DNA of 64,000 nucleotides from UBA2266 sp964406945 (GCA_964406945.1 CAYOTO010000004.1:62001-126000); one strand, 5' to 3'; positions 33,314-42,363 are shown, counted from the stretch's first letter. The notes: generated by a model not told the origin, from the sequence alone. Made by a program: numbers and translations.

Positions 33314-34192
33314 ATGGCCCGCAAACTTACAGTTACGATAATAACGCCAATAATCCTGGTCGCTCTATTATTCGCCGCGGCTTTCGCCAATGTTGTGGCG
33401 CCGGGGGCGGAGGTCAAGAAACTTGCCGACGGCTTCAAATTCACCGAAGGCCCGGCCGCTGACAAGGCCGGAAACGTCTACTTTACCGACATTCCCAACG
33501 AACACATCAATGTGTGGACGGTCGGCGAAAAGCTCACTACGTTTTTGGAGGATTCCGGCGGGGCAAACGGCCTCTATTTTGACAAAAAAGGCAATTTGCT
33601 CGCATGCGAAGGCGGACGCAGAAGAGTAGTCTCGATAGCCCCGGACGGAACTGTCTCCATTCTGGCCAACAATTATGCAGGAAAGAAACTCAACAGCCCC
33701 AACGATTTGTGGCCCGATCCGAAGGGCGGAATCTACTTTACCGACCCGCGCTACGGCGGTCGCGATGATATGCAGCAGGACGGCGAACACGTGTACTACA
33801 TAAGCCCGGACCGTAACCGAATCATACGGGTGGTGGACAACATGGTGCGTCCAAACGGCATAATCGGTTCGGCGGACGGCAAGCGCCTCTACATAACCGA
33901 TCACGGCGATCAAAAGACTTACGTTTATTCCGTCAAAAAGAACGGAATGCTCGGCGACAGAAAGCTTATTGCCGAGATCGGCTCGGACGGAATGACGCTG
34001 GACGAGAATGAGAACCTTTACCTCACCGCTGAGTCCGTGCTCGTCTATAACCGCGATGCCAGGAAGATTGCGACAATCGAAACTCCCGAACGCCCCGCTA
34101 ATGTAACCTTCGGTGGCCCGGACAATAAGACTCTCTTCATTACAGCCAGAACAGGTCTCTATGCGGTGAAGATGAGCGTTGCTGGCCAGTAG
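33314..34192 (+). CDS. SMP-30/gluconolactonase family protein, exported
   Basis: A 292-aa six-bladed propeller of the gluconolactonase/SMP-30 family, which opens sugar lactones with a divalent metal. A signal peptide spans residues 1-26. Family marks include FTEGPAADKAGNVYFTDIPN (metal Glu), GGANGLYFDKKGNLLACEGG, NSPNDLWPDPKGGIYFTDPR and VRPNGIIGSADGKRLYITDH. The AAAGGAGGT ribosome site (33300-33308) is perfect. Likely acts in the periplasm on aldonic lactones from polysaccharide breakdown; the substrate is not shown. Confidence 0.93.
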   Translation: MARKLTVTIITPIILVALLFAAAFANVVAPGAEVKKLADGFKFTEGPAADKAGNVYFTDIPNEHINVWTVGEKLTTFLEDSGGANGLYFDKKGNLLACEGGRRRVVSIAPDGTVSILANNYAGKKLNSPNDLWPDPKGGIYFTDPRYGGRDDMQQDGEHVYYISPDRNRIIRVVDNMVRPNGIIGSADGKRLYITDHGDQKTYVYSVKKNGMLGDRKLIAEIGSDGMTLDENENLYLTAESVLVYNRDARKIATIETPERPANVTFGGPDNKTLFITARTGLYAVKMSVAGQ

Positions 34193-34202
34193 TGCCCCTT
34201 GC

Positions 34203-34220
34203 CCGCAGAATGCGGTTTTT
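34203..34220 (+). terminator. Weak terminator after the SMP-30 gene
   Basis: CCGCA-GAA-TGCGG followed by five T, ten bases after the stop. The stem is only 5 bp, so termination would be partial. Confidence 0.45.
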
Positions 34221-34254
34221 ACCGGGCGGTCAGCCAAAATCGTTCCATTGGTTG

Positions 34255-34283
34255 TTGACTGTCGCCGGGCGAATGCATAGACT
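34255..34283 (+). promoter_or_regulatory. Promoter of the homoserine dehydrogenase operon
   Basis: TTGACT, 17-bp spacer, TAGACT; the start codon lies 48 bp downstream with AGAGGA before it. Confidence 0.6.
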
Positions 34284-34330
34284 ACACGCCGCTACTGGAC
34301 TAAATCCTTGTACTAACAGAGGATACAGCT

Positions 34331-35653
34331 ATGGAAGATAGACGAATCAGAGTGGGTATCGTCGGTTTCGGAACGGTTGGAACCGGCGTTGCGAAGATAA
34401 TCCTCGAAGACGCCGATGCGATAGAGGCCCGGACGGGCGTGCGTCTGGAACTGGCCTGTGTGGTGGATGTCGACACGGAAACGCCGCGTCCGGTTACATT
34501 GCCCGACGGTGTGTTGACGAACGATCTTGACCGTCTGCTCAACGACGATAGCATTCAGATCGCGGTCGAAACGGTCGGCGGAACAACCATCGCCAGGGGT
34601 ATTCAGCTTAAGATGCTCAGGGCCGGCAAGAACGTAGTTACGGCCAACAAAGCCCTGTTGGCAAAACACGGAAACGAAATTTCGCGGACCGCCCGTGAGA
34701 ACGGCATGTGCATCGCTTTCGAAGCCAGTTGCGCCGGCGGCATACCCATCGTTTCGGCCATTCGAACGGGCCTGGCGGCCAACAGAGTCAACGCCATGTA
34801 CGGGATTCTAAACGGTACGAGCAATTACATCCTCTCGAACATGACCGCCAAAGGGGCCGAATTCGCCGATGTGCTCGCCGAAGCACAGGAAAAAGGTTAC
34901 GCCGAGGCCGATCCCACACTGGACATAAACGGCGGCGACAGCGCACATAAACTGGTAATACTGGCCTCGATTGCCTTCGGATACGAAATGACGCTGGGCG
35001 ATGTCCTTATCGAAGGAATCGAGTCGATTTCACAGGATGATATACGCTATGGCGGAGAGATGGGCTACTGCCTGAAGCTGCTTGCAATCGCCGAAAGAGG
35101 CGACCAGGGCAGAGTATCGCTCAGAGTGCACCCGGCGTTCATTGCCAAAGACAGTGCTCTGGCCAGGGTAGAAGGTCCCTTCAATGCCGTCAGCATCTTC
35201 GGCAGCGCCGTAGGCCAGGTGATGTTCTACGGAAGAGGCGCCGGCATGATGCCCACAGCAAGCGCAGTCGTAGCCGACATGGTCGAAGTAGCCACCGGCA
35301 ACAGCGTCAATCTATTCAATCACCAACTGCTGAAGTCGCGGCAGCAGGTGGAGCCGCTCGTAGAGAAGGTCGGCGACACCGTGAGCCGCTTCTATATTCG
35401 CGTTCTTGCAAAGGACAAGCCCGGAGTGGTGGCCTCTTACGGCAAAATACTGGGCGACCACGGAATCAGTATATCGGGCGCCCTGCAGCACGAGGGGGTC
35501 GGTCCCGAAGGAACGGTTCCCGTAGTAATAACGACCCATTCCACGGTTGAAAAGACAATGGCCGCGGCGCTGAAAGGCCTGCTCACCAGCGGAGTCATCA
35601 GCGGAAAGCCCGTCTGTATCAGAATCGTGGACATACCGGAAGACAGAGATTGA
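34331..35653 (+). CDS. hom: Homoserine dehydrogenase
   Basis: A 440-aa enzyme that reduces aspartate semialdehyde to homoserine. It has the Rossmann GFGTVGTGVAKIIL (residues about 11-25), the conserved VTANKALLAKHG, EASCAGGIPIVSAIRTGLAA, GILNGTSNYIL and EADPTLDINGGDSAHKL with catalytic Lys and Asp residues. A C-terminal ACT domain (about 350-435: FYIRVLAKDKPGVVASYGKI) is expected to bind threonine for feedback control. It is 16 bp upstream of the apgM-like gene, with aspartate kinase next: a compact aspartate-family cluster. Confidence 0.96.
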   Translation: MEDRRIRVGIVGFGTVGTGVAKIILEDADAIEARTGVRLELACVVDVDTETPRPVTLPDGVLTNDLDRLLNDDSIQIAVETVGGTTIARGIQLKMLRAGKNVVTANKALLAKHGNEISRTARENGMCIAFEASCAGGIPIVSAIRTGLAANRVNAMYGILNGTSNYILSNMTAKGAEFADVLAEAQEKGYAEADPTLDINGGDSAHKLVILASIAFGYEMTLGDVLIEGIESISQDDIRYGGEMGYCLKLLAIAERGDQGRVSLRVHPAFIAKDSALARVEGPFNAVSIFGSAVGQVMFYGRGAGMMPTASAVVADMVEVATGNSVNLFNHQLLKSRQQVEPLVEKVGDTVSRFYIRVLAKDKPGVVASYGKILGDHGISISGALQHEGVGPEGTVPVVITTHSTVEKTMAAALKGLLTSGVISGKPVCIRIVDIPEDRD

Positions 35654-35669
35654 GTCTGCGGAATACAAC

Positions 35670-36857
35670 ATGCCCAAGTACGTAATAATAATTCCGGATG
35701 GTGCGGCCGACGATCCTATCGAGGAGTTGGACGACAGAACCGCCCTTGAAGCGGCTGCGACGCCGAATATGGACCGGATCGCCACAGTCGGCAGACAGGG
35801 CCTCGTTCGCACGGTACCGCCCGATATGGAGCCGGGCAGCGACGTCGCACAGATGTGCCTGCTGGGATACGACCCTATGCGGTATTACACGGGCCGGGCC
35901 CCTATAGAGGCCACAGCACGCGGCCTTAATCTCGGGCCAAATGACTGGGCCTTCCGCTGCAATCTCGTAACAATCGCCGACGGCAACATGATCGACCACA
36001 GCGCCGGCCACATTTCCACCGAGGAGGCCACAACGCTTATTAAAGAACTTGACGACAAGTACGGCGGCCGGCATGTGAGATTTCACCCCGGGGTCAGCTA
36101 CCGCCATCTGGCTATCTTCAAGGACTTCGATTTCGATGTTCAGACCTACCCCCCGCACGACCATATTGGCGCACCGGTTGAGAAACTGCTTCCCAGAGGC
36201 CGCGGGGCCGATATGCTCAAAGACCTGATGGCCCGGTCGCAGCAGTTGTTTGCAAATCACGAGATAAACCGGGTGCGCAGGGATTTGGAGGAAAACCCCG
36301 TAAGTTCTATATGGTTGTGGGGTCAGGGCAAAAAGACCGTCATGGAAAGCTTCAAGAAGCGTTTTGGCCTGTCGGGGGCCGCTATAACCGCCGTGGACCT
36401 GGTTCGAGGACTGGCCAAGCTCATTGGCTTTGACAATATCAAAGTGCCGGGGGCCACCGGATTCATAGATACCAACTATGAAGGCAAAGCCGCGGCGGCG
36501 ATTGAGGCGCTTGACAAGTACGATATCGTGTTCGTGCACGTAGAAGCACCCGACGAGGCGGGACATTCGGGCAATGCGGAGGTAAAGATCAAAGCCATCG
36601 AACTCATAGATGAACTGATCGTCGGGCCCGTGCTCGAACACCTGCAGGGTCTGGACCAATGGCGTTTACTCGTGATGCCGGACCACCCTACTCCCGTGGC
36701 AACCGGCGCGCATTCCGATGAACCCGTGCCCTTCGCTATGGCCGGTACGGGCGTCAGCGGCGTAGTCAAACTGCCCTTCAGCGAAAAAAACGCGGAAAAA
36801 GCGGGTTTTCGAATCGACAACGGGTTCGAGTTGATGGAGTACTTTCTCAAAAGCTGA
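35670..36857 (+). CDS. ApgM-type protein, proposed homoserine kinase
   Basis: A 395-aa alkaline-phosphatase-superfamily protein of the cofactor-independent phosphoglycerate mutase (archaeal-type) family. It has KYVIIIPDGAADDPIEEL, TPNMDRIATVGRQGLVRTVP, the Ser in EPGSDVAQMCLLGYDP (residue about 57), and the metal-binding VHVEAPDEAGHSG and MPDHPTPVATGAHSDEPVPF. Some members in bacteria lacking ThrB are proposed homoserine kinases, and its place between homoserine dehydrogenase and aspartate kinase fits this. No ThrB is seen in the window. A role as glycolytic mutase remains possible; the evidence is context only. Confidence 0.88.
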   Translation: MPKYVIIIPDGAADDPIEELDDRTALEAAATPNMDRIATVGRQGLVRTVPPDMEPGSDVAQMCLLGYDPMRYYTGRAPIEATARGLNLGPNDWAFRCNLVTIADGNMIDHSAGHISTEEATTLIKELDDKYGGRHVRFHPGVSYRHLAIFKDFDFDVQTYPPHDHIGAPVEKLLPRGRGADMLKDLMARSQQLFANHEINRVRRDLEENPVSSIWLWGQGKKTVMESFKKRFGLSGAAITAVDLVRGLAKLIGFDNIKVPGATGFIDTNYEGKAAAAIEALDKYDIVFVHVEAPDEAGHSGNAEVKIKAIELIDELIVGPVLEHLQGLDQWRLLVMPDHPTPVATGAHSDEPVPFAMAGTGVSGVVKLPFSEKNAEKAGFRIDNGFELMEYFLKS

Positions 36858-36866
36858 AAAGCCCGC

Positions 36867-36895
36867 TTGACGATAGCATACTCATAAAATATGAT
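36867..36895 (+). promoter_or_regulatory. Strong promoter of the aspartate kinase gene
   Basis: TTGACG, 17-bp spacer, TATGAT. Transcription would start near 36902, leaving about 183 nt before the lysC start codon. It suggests that aspartate kinase is transcribed separately from the hom operon as well as by read-through. Confidence 0.6.
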
Positions 36896-36923
36896 TGTCC
36901 TGACGCGCGGAATTACTGATCGG

Positions 36924-36977
36924 ACCGATCCGAACGTTATTACCGGTTTATCCGTCGCATGTGTTGTTCGGATCGGT
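36924..36977 (+). other. Structured leader hairpin upstream of aspartate kinase
   Basis: ACCGATCCGAAC (36924-36935) is perfectly complementary to GTTCGGATCGGT (36966-36977): a 12-bp stem with a 30-nt loop in the 183-nt leader, about 110 nt before the start codon. No U-run follows, so it is not a simple terminator. It does not match a lysine riboswitch. A cis-regulatory role for the amino-acid pathway is an inference. Confidence 0.5.
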
Positions 36978-37084
36978 TGCGGCAGATCTCGAATTAATCG
37001 TAGATGGAACTTCCCGGCCTTGGCGAAGCGTTGTGCGCGAATTTGCGACAAGGCCTCAGAGTTCACTGATTCAACAGGACTTAT

Positions 37085-38320
37085 ATGGAAATAATTGTTC
37101 AGAAATTTGGTGGCACATCGCTTGCGGATGCGGCTAAGATCCGCCGGGCGGCCGAGCGCGTGATCCGGGCCGTAGAGAAAGGCAACAGGGTCGTTGTGGT
37201 TTGTTCGGCCAGAGGCAAACAGACGGATGAACTGATTGCGGATGCTCTGGAACTGAATCCAAACCCCTCCAAACGCGAGATGGATCAGCTTATAAGCACG
37301 GGCGAGCAGCAGACGGCGTCTCTATTTGCAATGGCGCTGCATGCGATGGGCCGCGATGCAATAAGTTTTACCGGCGGTCAGATAGAGATGATGACCGACA
37401 GCGTCCATACCAAGGCGCAGATCAGGAGCGTCGGAGCCGGACGAATACACGACGAGTTGGAAAAAGGCTCCGTCGTGATCGTTGCAGGTTTTCAGGGGGT
37501 AGACGAGCAAGGCAACATCACCACACTGGGCAGAGGCGGCTCCGACACATCCGCGGTCGCTTTGGCGGCGGTCGTCGGCGCCAAAGAATGTGAAATCTAC
37601 ACCGATGTCGACGGCATATATTCGGCCGATCCAAGACTTTTCGACAAGGCAGTAAAGCTCGATCAGATCAGCTTCGACGAAATGCTCGAACTGGCCAGCC
37701 TGGGCGCCGGTGTAATGCACAACAGAGCCGTGGCGTTTGGTAAACGTTATGATGTCACAATACATGTCAGAAGCGCCGCCGAAGATAAGGAAGGCACGTT
37801 AATTACTCATGAGGTACCGCAAATGGAAGGTATAGTCGTCTCCGGAGCCACCCTGCAGAAAGATATGGCAAAAATCACTCTTATCGGCGTTAAAAACGTA
37901 CCCGGCAATGCCGCCCGGATATTCCACACGCTTGCCGGAGCTAAGGTGGTCGTAAACGACATCATTCAGACGGAAGTGAATCCGAATCAGGCCAACCTCT
38001 CATTCATGGTCGGCAGCGATGATCTCGCAGCGGCAAAAGAGGCGGTGGACGGCATAAAGGATGAAATCGGCTGTGAAGACATGTTCGTTCGCGAGGACAT
38101 TTCCGAAGTCTCCGTGGTCGGAGTCGGTATGAGGTCACATTACGGCGTCGCCGAGAAGATGTTCGGTGCTTTGGCCGAAGCTCAGGTCAACATCGACTCG
38201 ATCACGACAAGCGAAATACGCATAAGCTGCATCGTCGACAAAGATCAGGGCCAGGCCGCATTGAAGGCCGTTTGCGAATCCTTCGAACTGGATAAGCAGG
38301 TCGAGGAGCGAAGTTCCTGA
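37085..38320 (+). CDS. lysC: Aspartate kinase
   Basis: A 411-aa monofunctional aspartokinase, first step of the aspartate family (lysine, threonine, methionine). Motifs: VQKFGGTSLADAAKIRRAAE at the N-terminus, LISTGEQQTASLF, GFQGVDEQGNITTLGRGGSD, EIYTDVDGIYSADPR and DEMLELASLGAGVMHNRAV. Two ACT domains follow from about residue 265 (LIGVKNVPGNAARIFHTLAG; VSVVGVGMRSHYGVAEKMFG), the sites of feedback inhibition. It is about 230 bp from the apgM-like gene with its own promoter and a folded leader. Confidence 0.96.
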   Translation: MEIIVQKFGGTSLADAAKIRRAAERVIRAVEKGNRVVVVCSARGKQTDELIADALELNPNPSKREMDQLISTGEQQTASLFAMALHAMGRDAISFTGGQIEMMTDSVHTKAQIRSVGAGRIHDELEKGSVVIVAGFQGVDEQGNITTLGRGGSDTSAVALAAVVGAKECEIYTDVDGIYSADPRLFDKAVKLDQISFDEMLELASLGAGVMHNRAVAFGKRYDVTIHVRSAAEDKEGTLITHEVPQMEGIVVSGATLQKDMAKITLIGVKNVPGNAARIFHTLAGAKVVVNDIIQTEVNPNQANLSFMVGSDDLAAAKEAVDGIKDEIGCEDMFVREDISEVSVVGVGMRSHYGVAEKMFGALAEAQVNIDSITTSEIRISCIVDKDQGQAALKAVCESFELDKQVEERSS

Positions 38321-38351
38321 CAGGATCGATTATCGCCCGGGGAGGATTCAA

Positions 38352-39005
38352 TTGACGCGAAGGCGCAAAGAATATGCCATGAGCCGCCGCAGTCGCAGGC
38401 TGATAATTGCGGCTGTGGCAATTCTCGCGTCAGCGGCAGTCTGGGTTGACCGCAATCACGGGATAATCAATCCGCGGCAATCGCAGCAATCCTCGACACG
38501 CCGAGACGCGGCCGATCTGAGTAAATACGACGGCCGAATATTCTCTGTTGCGAAAGTCATTGACGGCGACACACTGGACATCGATATACCTGACGCCAAT
38601 TATCCGACCACCCGCATCAGGCTGTGGGGCGTGGATTCTCCCGAAAGCGCGAATCCGCGGACCGGTCCGATGTATTTCGGCCCGGAAGCGGCCGCATTTG
38701 CCCGCGAACTGCTCGAAGGAAAAAAGGTGAGCGTATACCTCGATCCGGGAAATAACACCAGAGGCAAATACGGTCGCTTGCTCGCTTATGTAAAACTGCC
38801 CGACGGCAGATTCTTCAACGAAGTGCTGCTCGAAGAGGGCTACGCCTACGCAGACATCAGATTCCGCCACAGTCATCGCAGCAAATACCGAAGGCTCGAA
38901 GCGACCGCCCGCAGCGCCGGCAAAGGCCTTTGGAAGAGTGTCGAACGCAGCCAGCTGCCCGAGTGGCTTCAGAGAATGAATCCGAAACTTCTCGCAAATG
39001 ACTGA
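38352..39005 (+). CDS. Membrane-anchored thermonuclease-family nuclease
   Basis: A 217-aa protein with a staphylococcal-nuclease domain. The TTG at 38352 is supported by GGAGGA five bases upstream; a later ATG lacks such a site. Residues about 12-33 form a membrane anchor. The SNase domain (about 60-200) has VAKVIDGDTLDIDI, RIRLWGVDSPES, GKKVSVYLDPGNNTRGKYGR and NEVLLEEGYAYADIRF, giving the expected Arg, Asp and Glu catalytic residues. It sits between lysC and pyruvate kinase without an evident link. Confidence 0.9.
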   Translation: MTRRRKEYAMSRRSRRLIIAAVAILASAAVWVDRNHGIINPRQSQQSSTRRDAADLSKYDGRIFSVAKVIDGDTLDIDIPDANYPTTRIRLWGVDSPESANPRTGPMYFGPEAAAFARELLEGKKVSVYLDPGNNTRGKYGRLLAYVKLPDGRFFNEVLLEEGYAYADIRFRHSHRSKYRRLEATARSAGKGLWKSVERSQLPEWLQRMNPKLLAND

Positions 39006-39068
39006 GAGTGTGACAACTGCGCCGCGCCGCAAAAGGCGCATCGGATTGCAAAAGGAGGCTGGCAACAT

Positions 39069-40091
39069 ATGCCTAAGACGAACATATTAGCGACCCTGGG
39101 ACCGGCCAGCGGTGACTACAGTACTCTACGCAAGATGTACACAGCGAGTCTGGACGCGGTAAGGCTCAATTTCTCGCATGGCAGTCACAACCAGCACCGG
39201 GAATACATCGAGCTGGTTCGAACGCTCAATGCCAGGTACCGCCGGCGCATCAGGATAATGGCCGATCTGGAAGGTTTTCGCATACGTGTTGGCAAGTTCA
39301 AGAGCGCCAAAAGCAGGATCCTCAAGAGCCGCACGGTTGTGTGGCTAAGCAACGAGCCGGGCGCATCCGGCCCGAAGACGATCCCGTTTGATTATCATGG
39401 CGACCTTTCCAAGATCAAACCAAAGCAGTCGATATTCATCGACGACGGCAATCTCATCCTTCGGGTCAGAGAGACGACGGCTACCAGCATAAAGGCCGAT
39501 GTGATCGAAGGCGGCGAACTTAAACAGAGAAAAGGCATCAACATGCCGGGGGCGGACCTTGATTTCGAGGAGCTCACCGACAAAGATAGACAGGATATAG
39601 AATTTGCCGTTAGCCACAAGGTCGACTTTATCGCTCTGTCTTTTGTTCGTGATGCAAAAGACGTCGAGCAGGCCGCGGACCTGGTGAAACCACGACTGCC
39701 CGAGTGCAAAATCTGTGCGAAAATCGAAAGCAGGCAGGCAATCGAGAACATCGACGCCATCATCGAGGCTGCCGATGCGATTATGATCGCTCGAGGTGAC
39801 ATGGGGGTGGCAATTCCGATCTACCAGGTTCCCATCGTTCAAAAGCAGATCATCGCGAAGTGCAACGCGGCCGGCAAGATCGTCATTACGGCAACACAGA
39901 TGCTCGAACACATGACCGAGCACAGCCGCCCCACCCGGGCCGAGGTTACTGATGTGGCGAACGCGATTATCGACGGGACGGATTATGTGATGCTCTCGGC
40001 CGAAACAGCCGCCGGCAAGTACCCTTACGAATCGGTGCTGATGATGAACGAAATCATCAAATACACAGAGGCGAACATGGCCGGTCTTTAG
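39069..40091 (+). CDS. pyk: Pyruvate kinase, short form without C-terminal domain
   Basis: A 340-aa pyruvate kinase that transfers phosphate from PEP to ADP. It has TNILATLGPASGDYSTLRKM, RLNFSHGSHNQHREY, the B-domain insertion (about 70-165), FIALSFVRDAKDVEQ, AKIESRQAIENIDAI, MIARGDMGVAIP and TATQMLEHMTEHSRPTRAEV. The protein ends at MMNEIIKYTEANMAGL, i.e. at the end of the A domain; the usual 120-residue C-terminal allosteric domain is absent. The first-strand motif usually reading KGPEIR is EGFRIR here. An AAAGGAGG site lies about 10 bases upstream. Confidence 0.92.
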   Translation: MPKTNILATLGPASGDYSTLRKMYTASLDAVRLNFSHGSHNQHREYIELVRTLNARYRRRIRIMADLEGFRIRVGKFKSAKSRILKSRTVVWLSNEPGASGPKTIPFDYHGDLSKIKPKQSIFIDDGNLILRVRETTATSIKADVIEGGELKQRKGINMPGADLDFEELTDKDRQDIEFAVSHKVDFIALSFVRDAKDVEQAADLVKPRLPECKICAKIESRQAIENIDAIIEAADAIMIARGDMGVAIPIYQVPIVQKQIIAKCNAAGKIVITATQMLEHMTEHSRPTRAEVTDVANAIIDGTDYVMLSAETAAGKYPYESVLMMNEIIKYTEANMAGL

Positions 40092-40118
40092 CCGCCCACA
40101 AGGAACACCGCGGCGTTG

Positions 40119-41489
40119 CTAAAGCCCGTATTCCTTTATCTTACGATACAACGTCCGCTCGCCTATTCCCAGTGTTTTCGCGGCCTGTTCCCTGTTGCCC
40201 CTGGTCTTGGCAAGTGTGTCGACGATCGCCTGTTTTTCCAGATCGTTCAGCGAAACCCCGCCCAGGTCAGCGGTTCCAATAGCGCTTCCGGTTAACTGTC
40301 TGGGTCTGTGTATTTCCGGCGGGATATCCTGGACGTCCAGCTCGTCCCGGTCGCACATAACAACCATCGTTCTAATAGCGTTGCGCAACTGGCGAATGTT
40401 GCCGGGCCAGTCGTAATTCTTGAGGATGCTCATCGCAGCGTCTGTTATACCGGAAACCTTCGAACCGGTCTCCCCTGTCGCCTCTTCCAGAAAATACTCC
40501 ACAAGGGCCGGTATGTCTTCCGGACGGTCCTTCAAACTGGGCAACGTAACATTGACGCCCTTGATGCGGAAGTAAAGATCCTGTCTGAATTTCTTCTGCT
40601 CAACCAGTTCTCCGAGGCTTTGATTGGTCGCGCTGATTACACGGACATCGACCACCCGCGGCTTAGTCGAGCCTACCGGAAGGACCACGCCGTCTTCCAG
40701 CACACGCAGCAGCTTGGCTTGCATGTTCAGAGGCATGTCACCAATCTCGTCCAGGAACAACGTCCCCTCGTCTGCTATTTCGAAAAGGCCTTTGCGGTCG
40801 GCGGTAGCGCCGGTAAATGCTCCTTTGACGTGGCCGAAGAGTTCGCTTTCCAACAGTGTCTCGGTAAGACCTGCGCAATTGATCGGCTTGAACGGTTTGT
40901 TCCACCGGGGCGAATTTTCGTGAATAGCCCGGGCCAGCAGTTCCTTGCCGGTCCCGCTGCCGCCTTCTATAAGAACGCTGATATCGGTCGGCGCGACCCT
41001 TCGCAGAACCTCGAAGATGCCCTGCATTGCGGGACTGTGGCCTTTGATGCCCTCAAAAATGAACTCTTCTTCGTTTCTGGCGGCTTGCCGCGTCTTTCTG
41101 GAACGCCCCGTGGTCGCCTTTCGACAGGCCTGCGTTACCAGTGTTCTGAACTGCTCAATGTCAATGGGCTTGACGAGATAATCGTATGCCCCGCGCTTGA
41201 TGGCCTCCTTGCATGTTTCGATGGTGGCGTAAGCCGTAATCAGAATGACTTCCGTGTCGGGCGTCTCCTTCTTCACTTCGTCGAGCACTTCGAGGCCGTC
41301 GATCTTACCTTCGAGCTTCAGATCCGTAACTACGACATCGACGTGCCGGCTTCGCGCCAACTCGACGGCATCTTTGCCCGTATACACCGCCATCGCCTTA
41401 CTGCAGACTTTTTCTATCGCTTCTACGAGCCCGTCGGCGTGGTCTCGTTCGTCGTCAACTATCAATACTATGCCGGTTCGATCCTTCAC
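40119..41489 (-). CDS. Sigma-54-dependent response regulator (NtrC family)
   Basis: A 456-aa activator. The receiver domain (about 1-120) has DD at 12-13, phospho-acceptor Asp56 in VVVTDLKLEG, and K106. The AAA+ domain (about 145-375) has Walker A GGSGTGKELL (175-184), the sigma-54-contacting loop GAFTGA (222-227), and Walker B LFLDEIGDM. The C-terminus is a Fis-like helix-turn-helix (NREQAAKTLGIGERTLYRK). The GTG at 41489 lies inside the end of the kinase gene, whose stop is at 41504; a TTG at 41495 is an alternative. The two overlap-adjacent genes form a two-component pair. Target genes are not evident; no clear sigma-54 promoter was seen here. Confidence 0.92.
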   Translation of the reverse strand: MKDRTGIVLIVDDERDHADGLVEAIEKVCSKAMAVYTGKDAVELARSRHVDVVVTDLKLEGKIDGLEVLDEVKKETPDTEVILITAYATIETCKEAIKRGAYDYLVKPIDIEQFRTLVTQACRKATTGRSRKTRQAARNEEEFIFEGIKGHSPAMQGIFEVLRRVAPTDISVLIEGGSGTGKELLARAIHENSPRWNKPFKPINCAGLTETLLESELFGHVKGAFTGATADRKGLFEIADEGTLFLDEIGDMPLNMQAKLLRVLEDGVVLPVGSTKPRVVDVRVISATNQSLGELVEQKKFRQDLYFRIKGVNVTLPSLKDRPEDIPALVEYFLEEATGETGSKVSGITDAAMSILKNYDWPGNIRQLRNAIRTMVVMCDRDELDVQDIPPEIHRPRQLTGSAIGTADLGGVSLNDLEKQAIVDTLAKTRGNREQAAKTLGIGERTLYRKIKEYGL

Positions 41490-41503
41490 AGCCAAAAACC
41501 TCG

Positions 41504-42298
41504 TCAACTCTGTCGCGGTAGTCTTATGGTAAAACTGGCTCCCTTGCCTTCTTCGCTCTGGACGTCTATCGAGCCTCCGTGGGCCAGTATGATTTTTCTG
41601 GCCGTCGAAAGCCCCAGTCCGGTTCCGTCTCGCCTGGAGGAAAAGTATGCGTCGAAGATGTGAGGCAGTTTGTCGGGGGCTATGCCCGGTCCAGTGTCGC
41701 TTATGCGGATTATTGCGAAACCGCCCTCGGTGTTCGTCGTGACCATCAGCTCGCCCGGCCCGGTCATTGCCTGCTGGGCGTTTACAAACAAATTCAAAAG
41801 CACCTGCTTGAGCATATCCACGTCCACGCGGCACATGATCTGAGAGCCCGAAAGCTGATACCGCAAGGTGATTGCGTGTTTTTGGGCCTGTGGAGCGTAG
41901 AAATCGATCATGTCTCCGACAAGCTCGTTTATATCGGCGCTGACCAGTTGAAGTTCGGTCTTGGCGACGTATCGTAGAAAGCTCTCCAGTATCTGTTCGA
42001 GCCTGTCGGTCTCCTTCTTCACCACACCGATCTTGCGCCTGGCCCTGGCGATATCACCGTCCACATCGTCATCTGCGAGGGTTTCCAGATCCTCTCTGAT
42101 GAGCTGCAGATTGACCTTCACCGTCGAAAGCGGGTTCTTGATTTCGTGTGCAAGCTCCCCCGTGAGCCTGGCCAGCTCTTCGAACTGTTCGCCGGCTTCA
42201 GCGCTGCAGGTACGGTTCCTGCCGGTCCTTTTGCACTGCACCAGGACCGGCACTAAAACCACGCAAGCAACACCAAGACCCGCTATGAACTGTAACAC
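41504..42298 (-). CDS. NtrB-like sensor histidine kinase
   Basis: A 264-aa kinase, partner of the adjacent sigma-54 regulator. The GTG start at 42298 (AGGGGAG five bases upstream) gives one N-terminal membrane segment, QFIAGLGVACVVLVPVLVQ. Then come the phospho-acceptor box LTGELAHEIKNPLSTVK, and an ATPase domain with DVDMLKQVLLNLFVNAQQAM, ISDTGPGIAPDKLPHIFDAY, GTGLGLSTARKII. There is no extracytoplasmic sensor domain, so the signal is unknown. It lies 65 bp downstream of pnp in the same direction, a neighbourhood often conserved only loosely. Confidence 0.9.
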   Translation of the reverse strand: MLQFIAGLGVACVVLVPVLVQCKRTGRNRTCSAEAGEQFEELARLTGELAHEIKNPLSTVKVNLQLIREDLETLADDDVDGDIARARRKIGVVKKETDRLEQILESFLRYVAKTELQLVSADINELVGDMIDFYAPQAQKHAITLRYQLSGSQIMCRVDVDMLKQVLLNLFVNAQQAMTGPGELMVTTNTEGGFAIIRISDTGPGIAPDKLPHIFDAYFSSRRDGTGLGLSTARKIILAHGGSIDVQSEEGKGASFTIRLPRQS

Positions 42299-42363
42299 GG
42301 TTGCTCCCCTGCCTTCAAACGCGTCATTCGACAACCAGCAGGCCGGGCCCTATCGGCGGGGTT

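Noticed and set aside
36891..37094. Leader-peptide-like frame upstream of aspartate kinase, with several Thr and Ile codons
   Set aside because: Its ATG lies within the -10 box, so it would not be in the transcript.
40308..41663. Long plus-strand frame opposite the NtrC regulator
   Set aside because: The minus strand carries a complete receiver-AAA-HTH protein.
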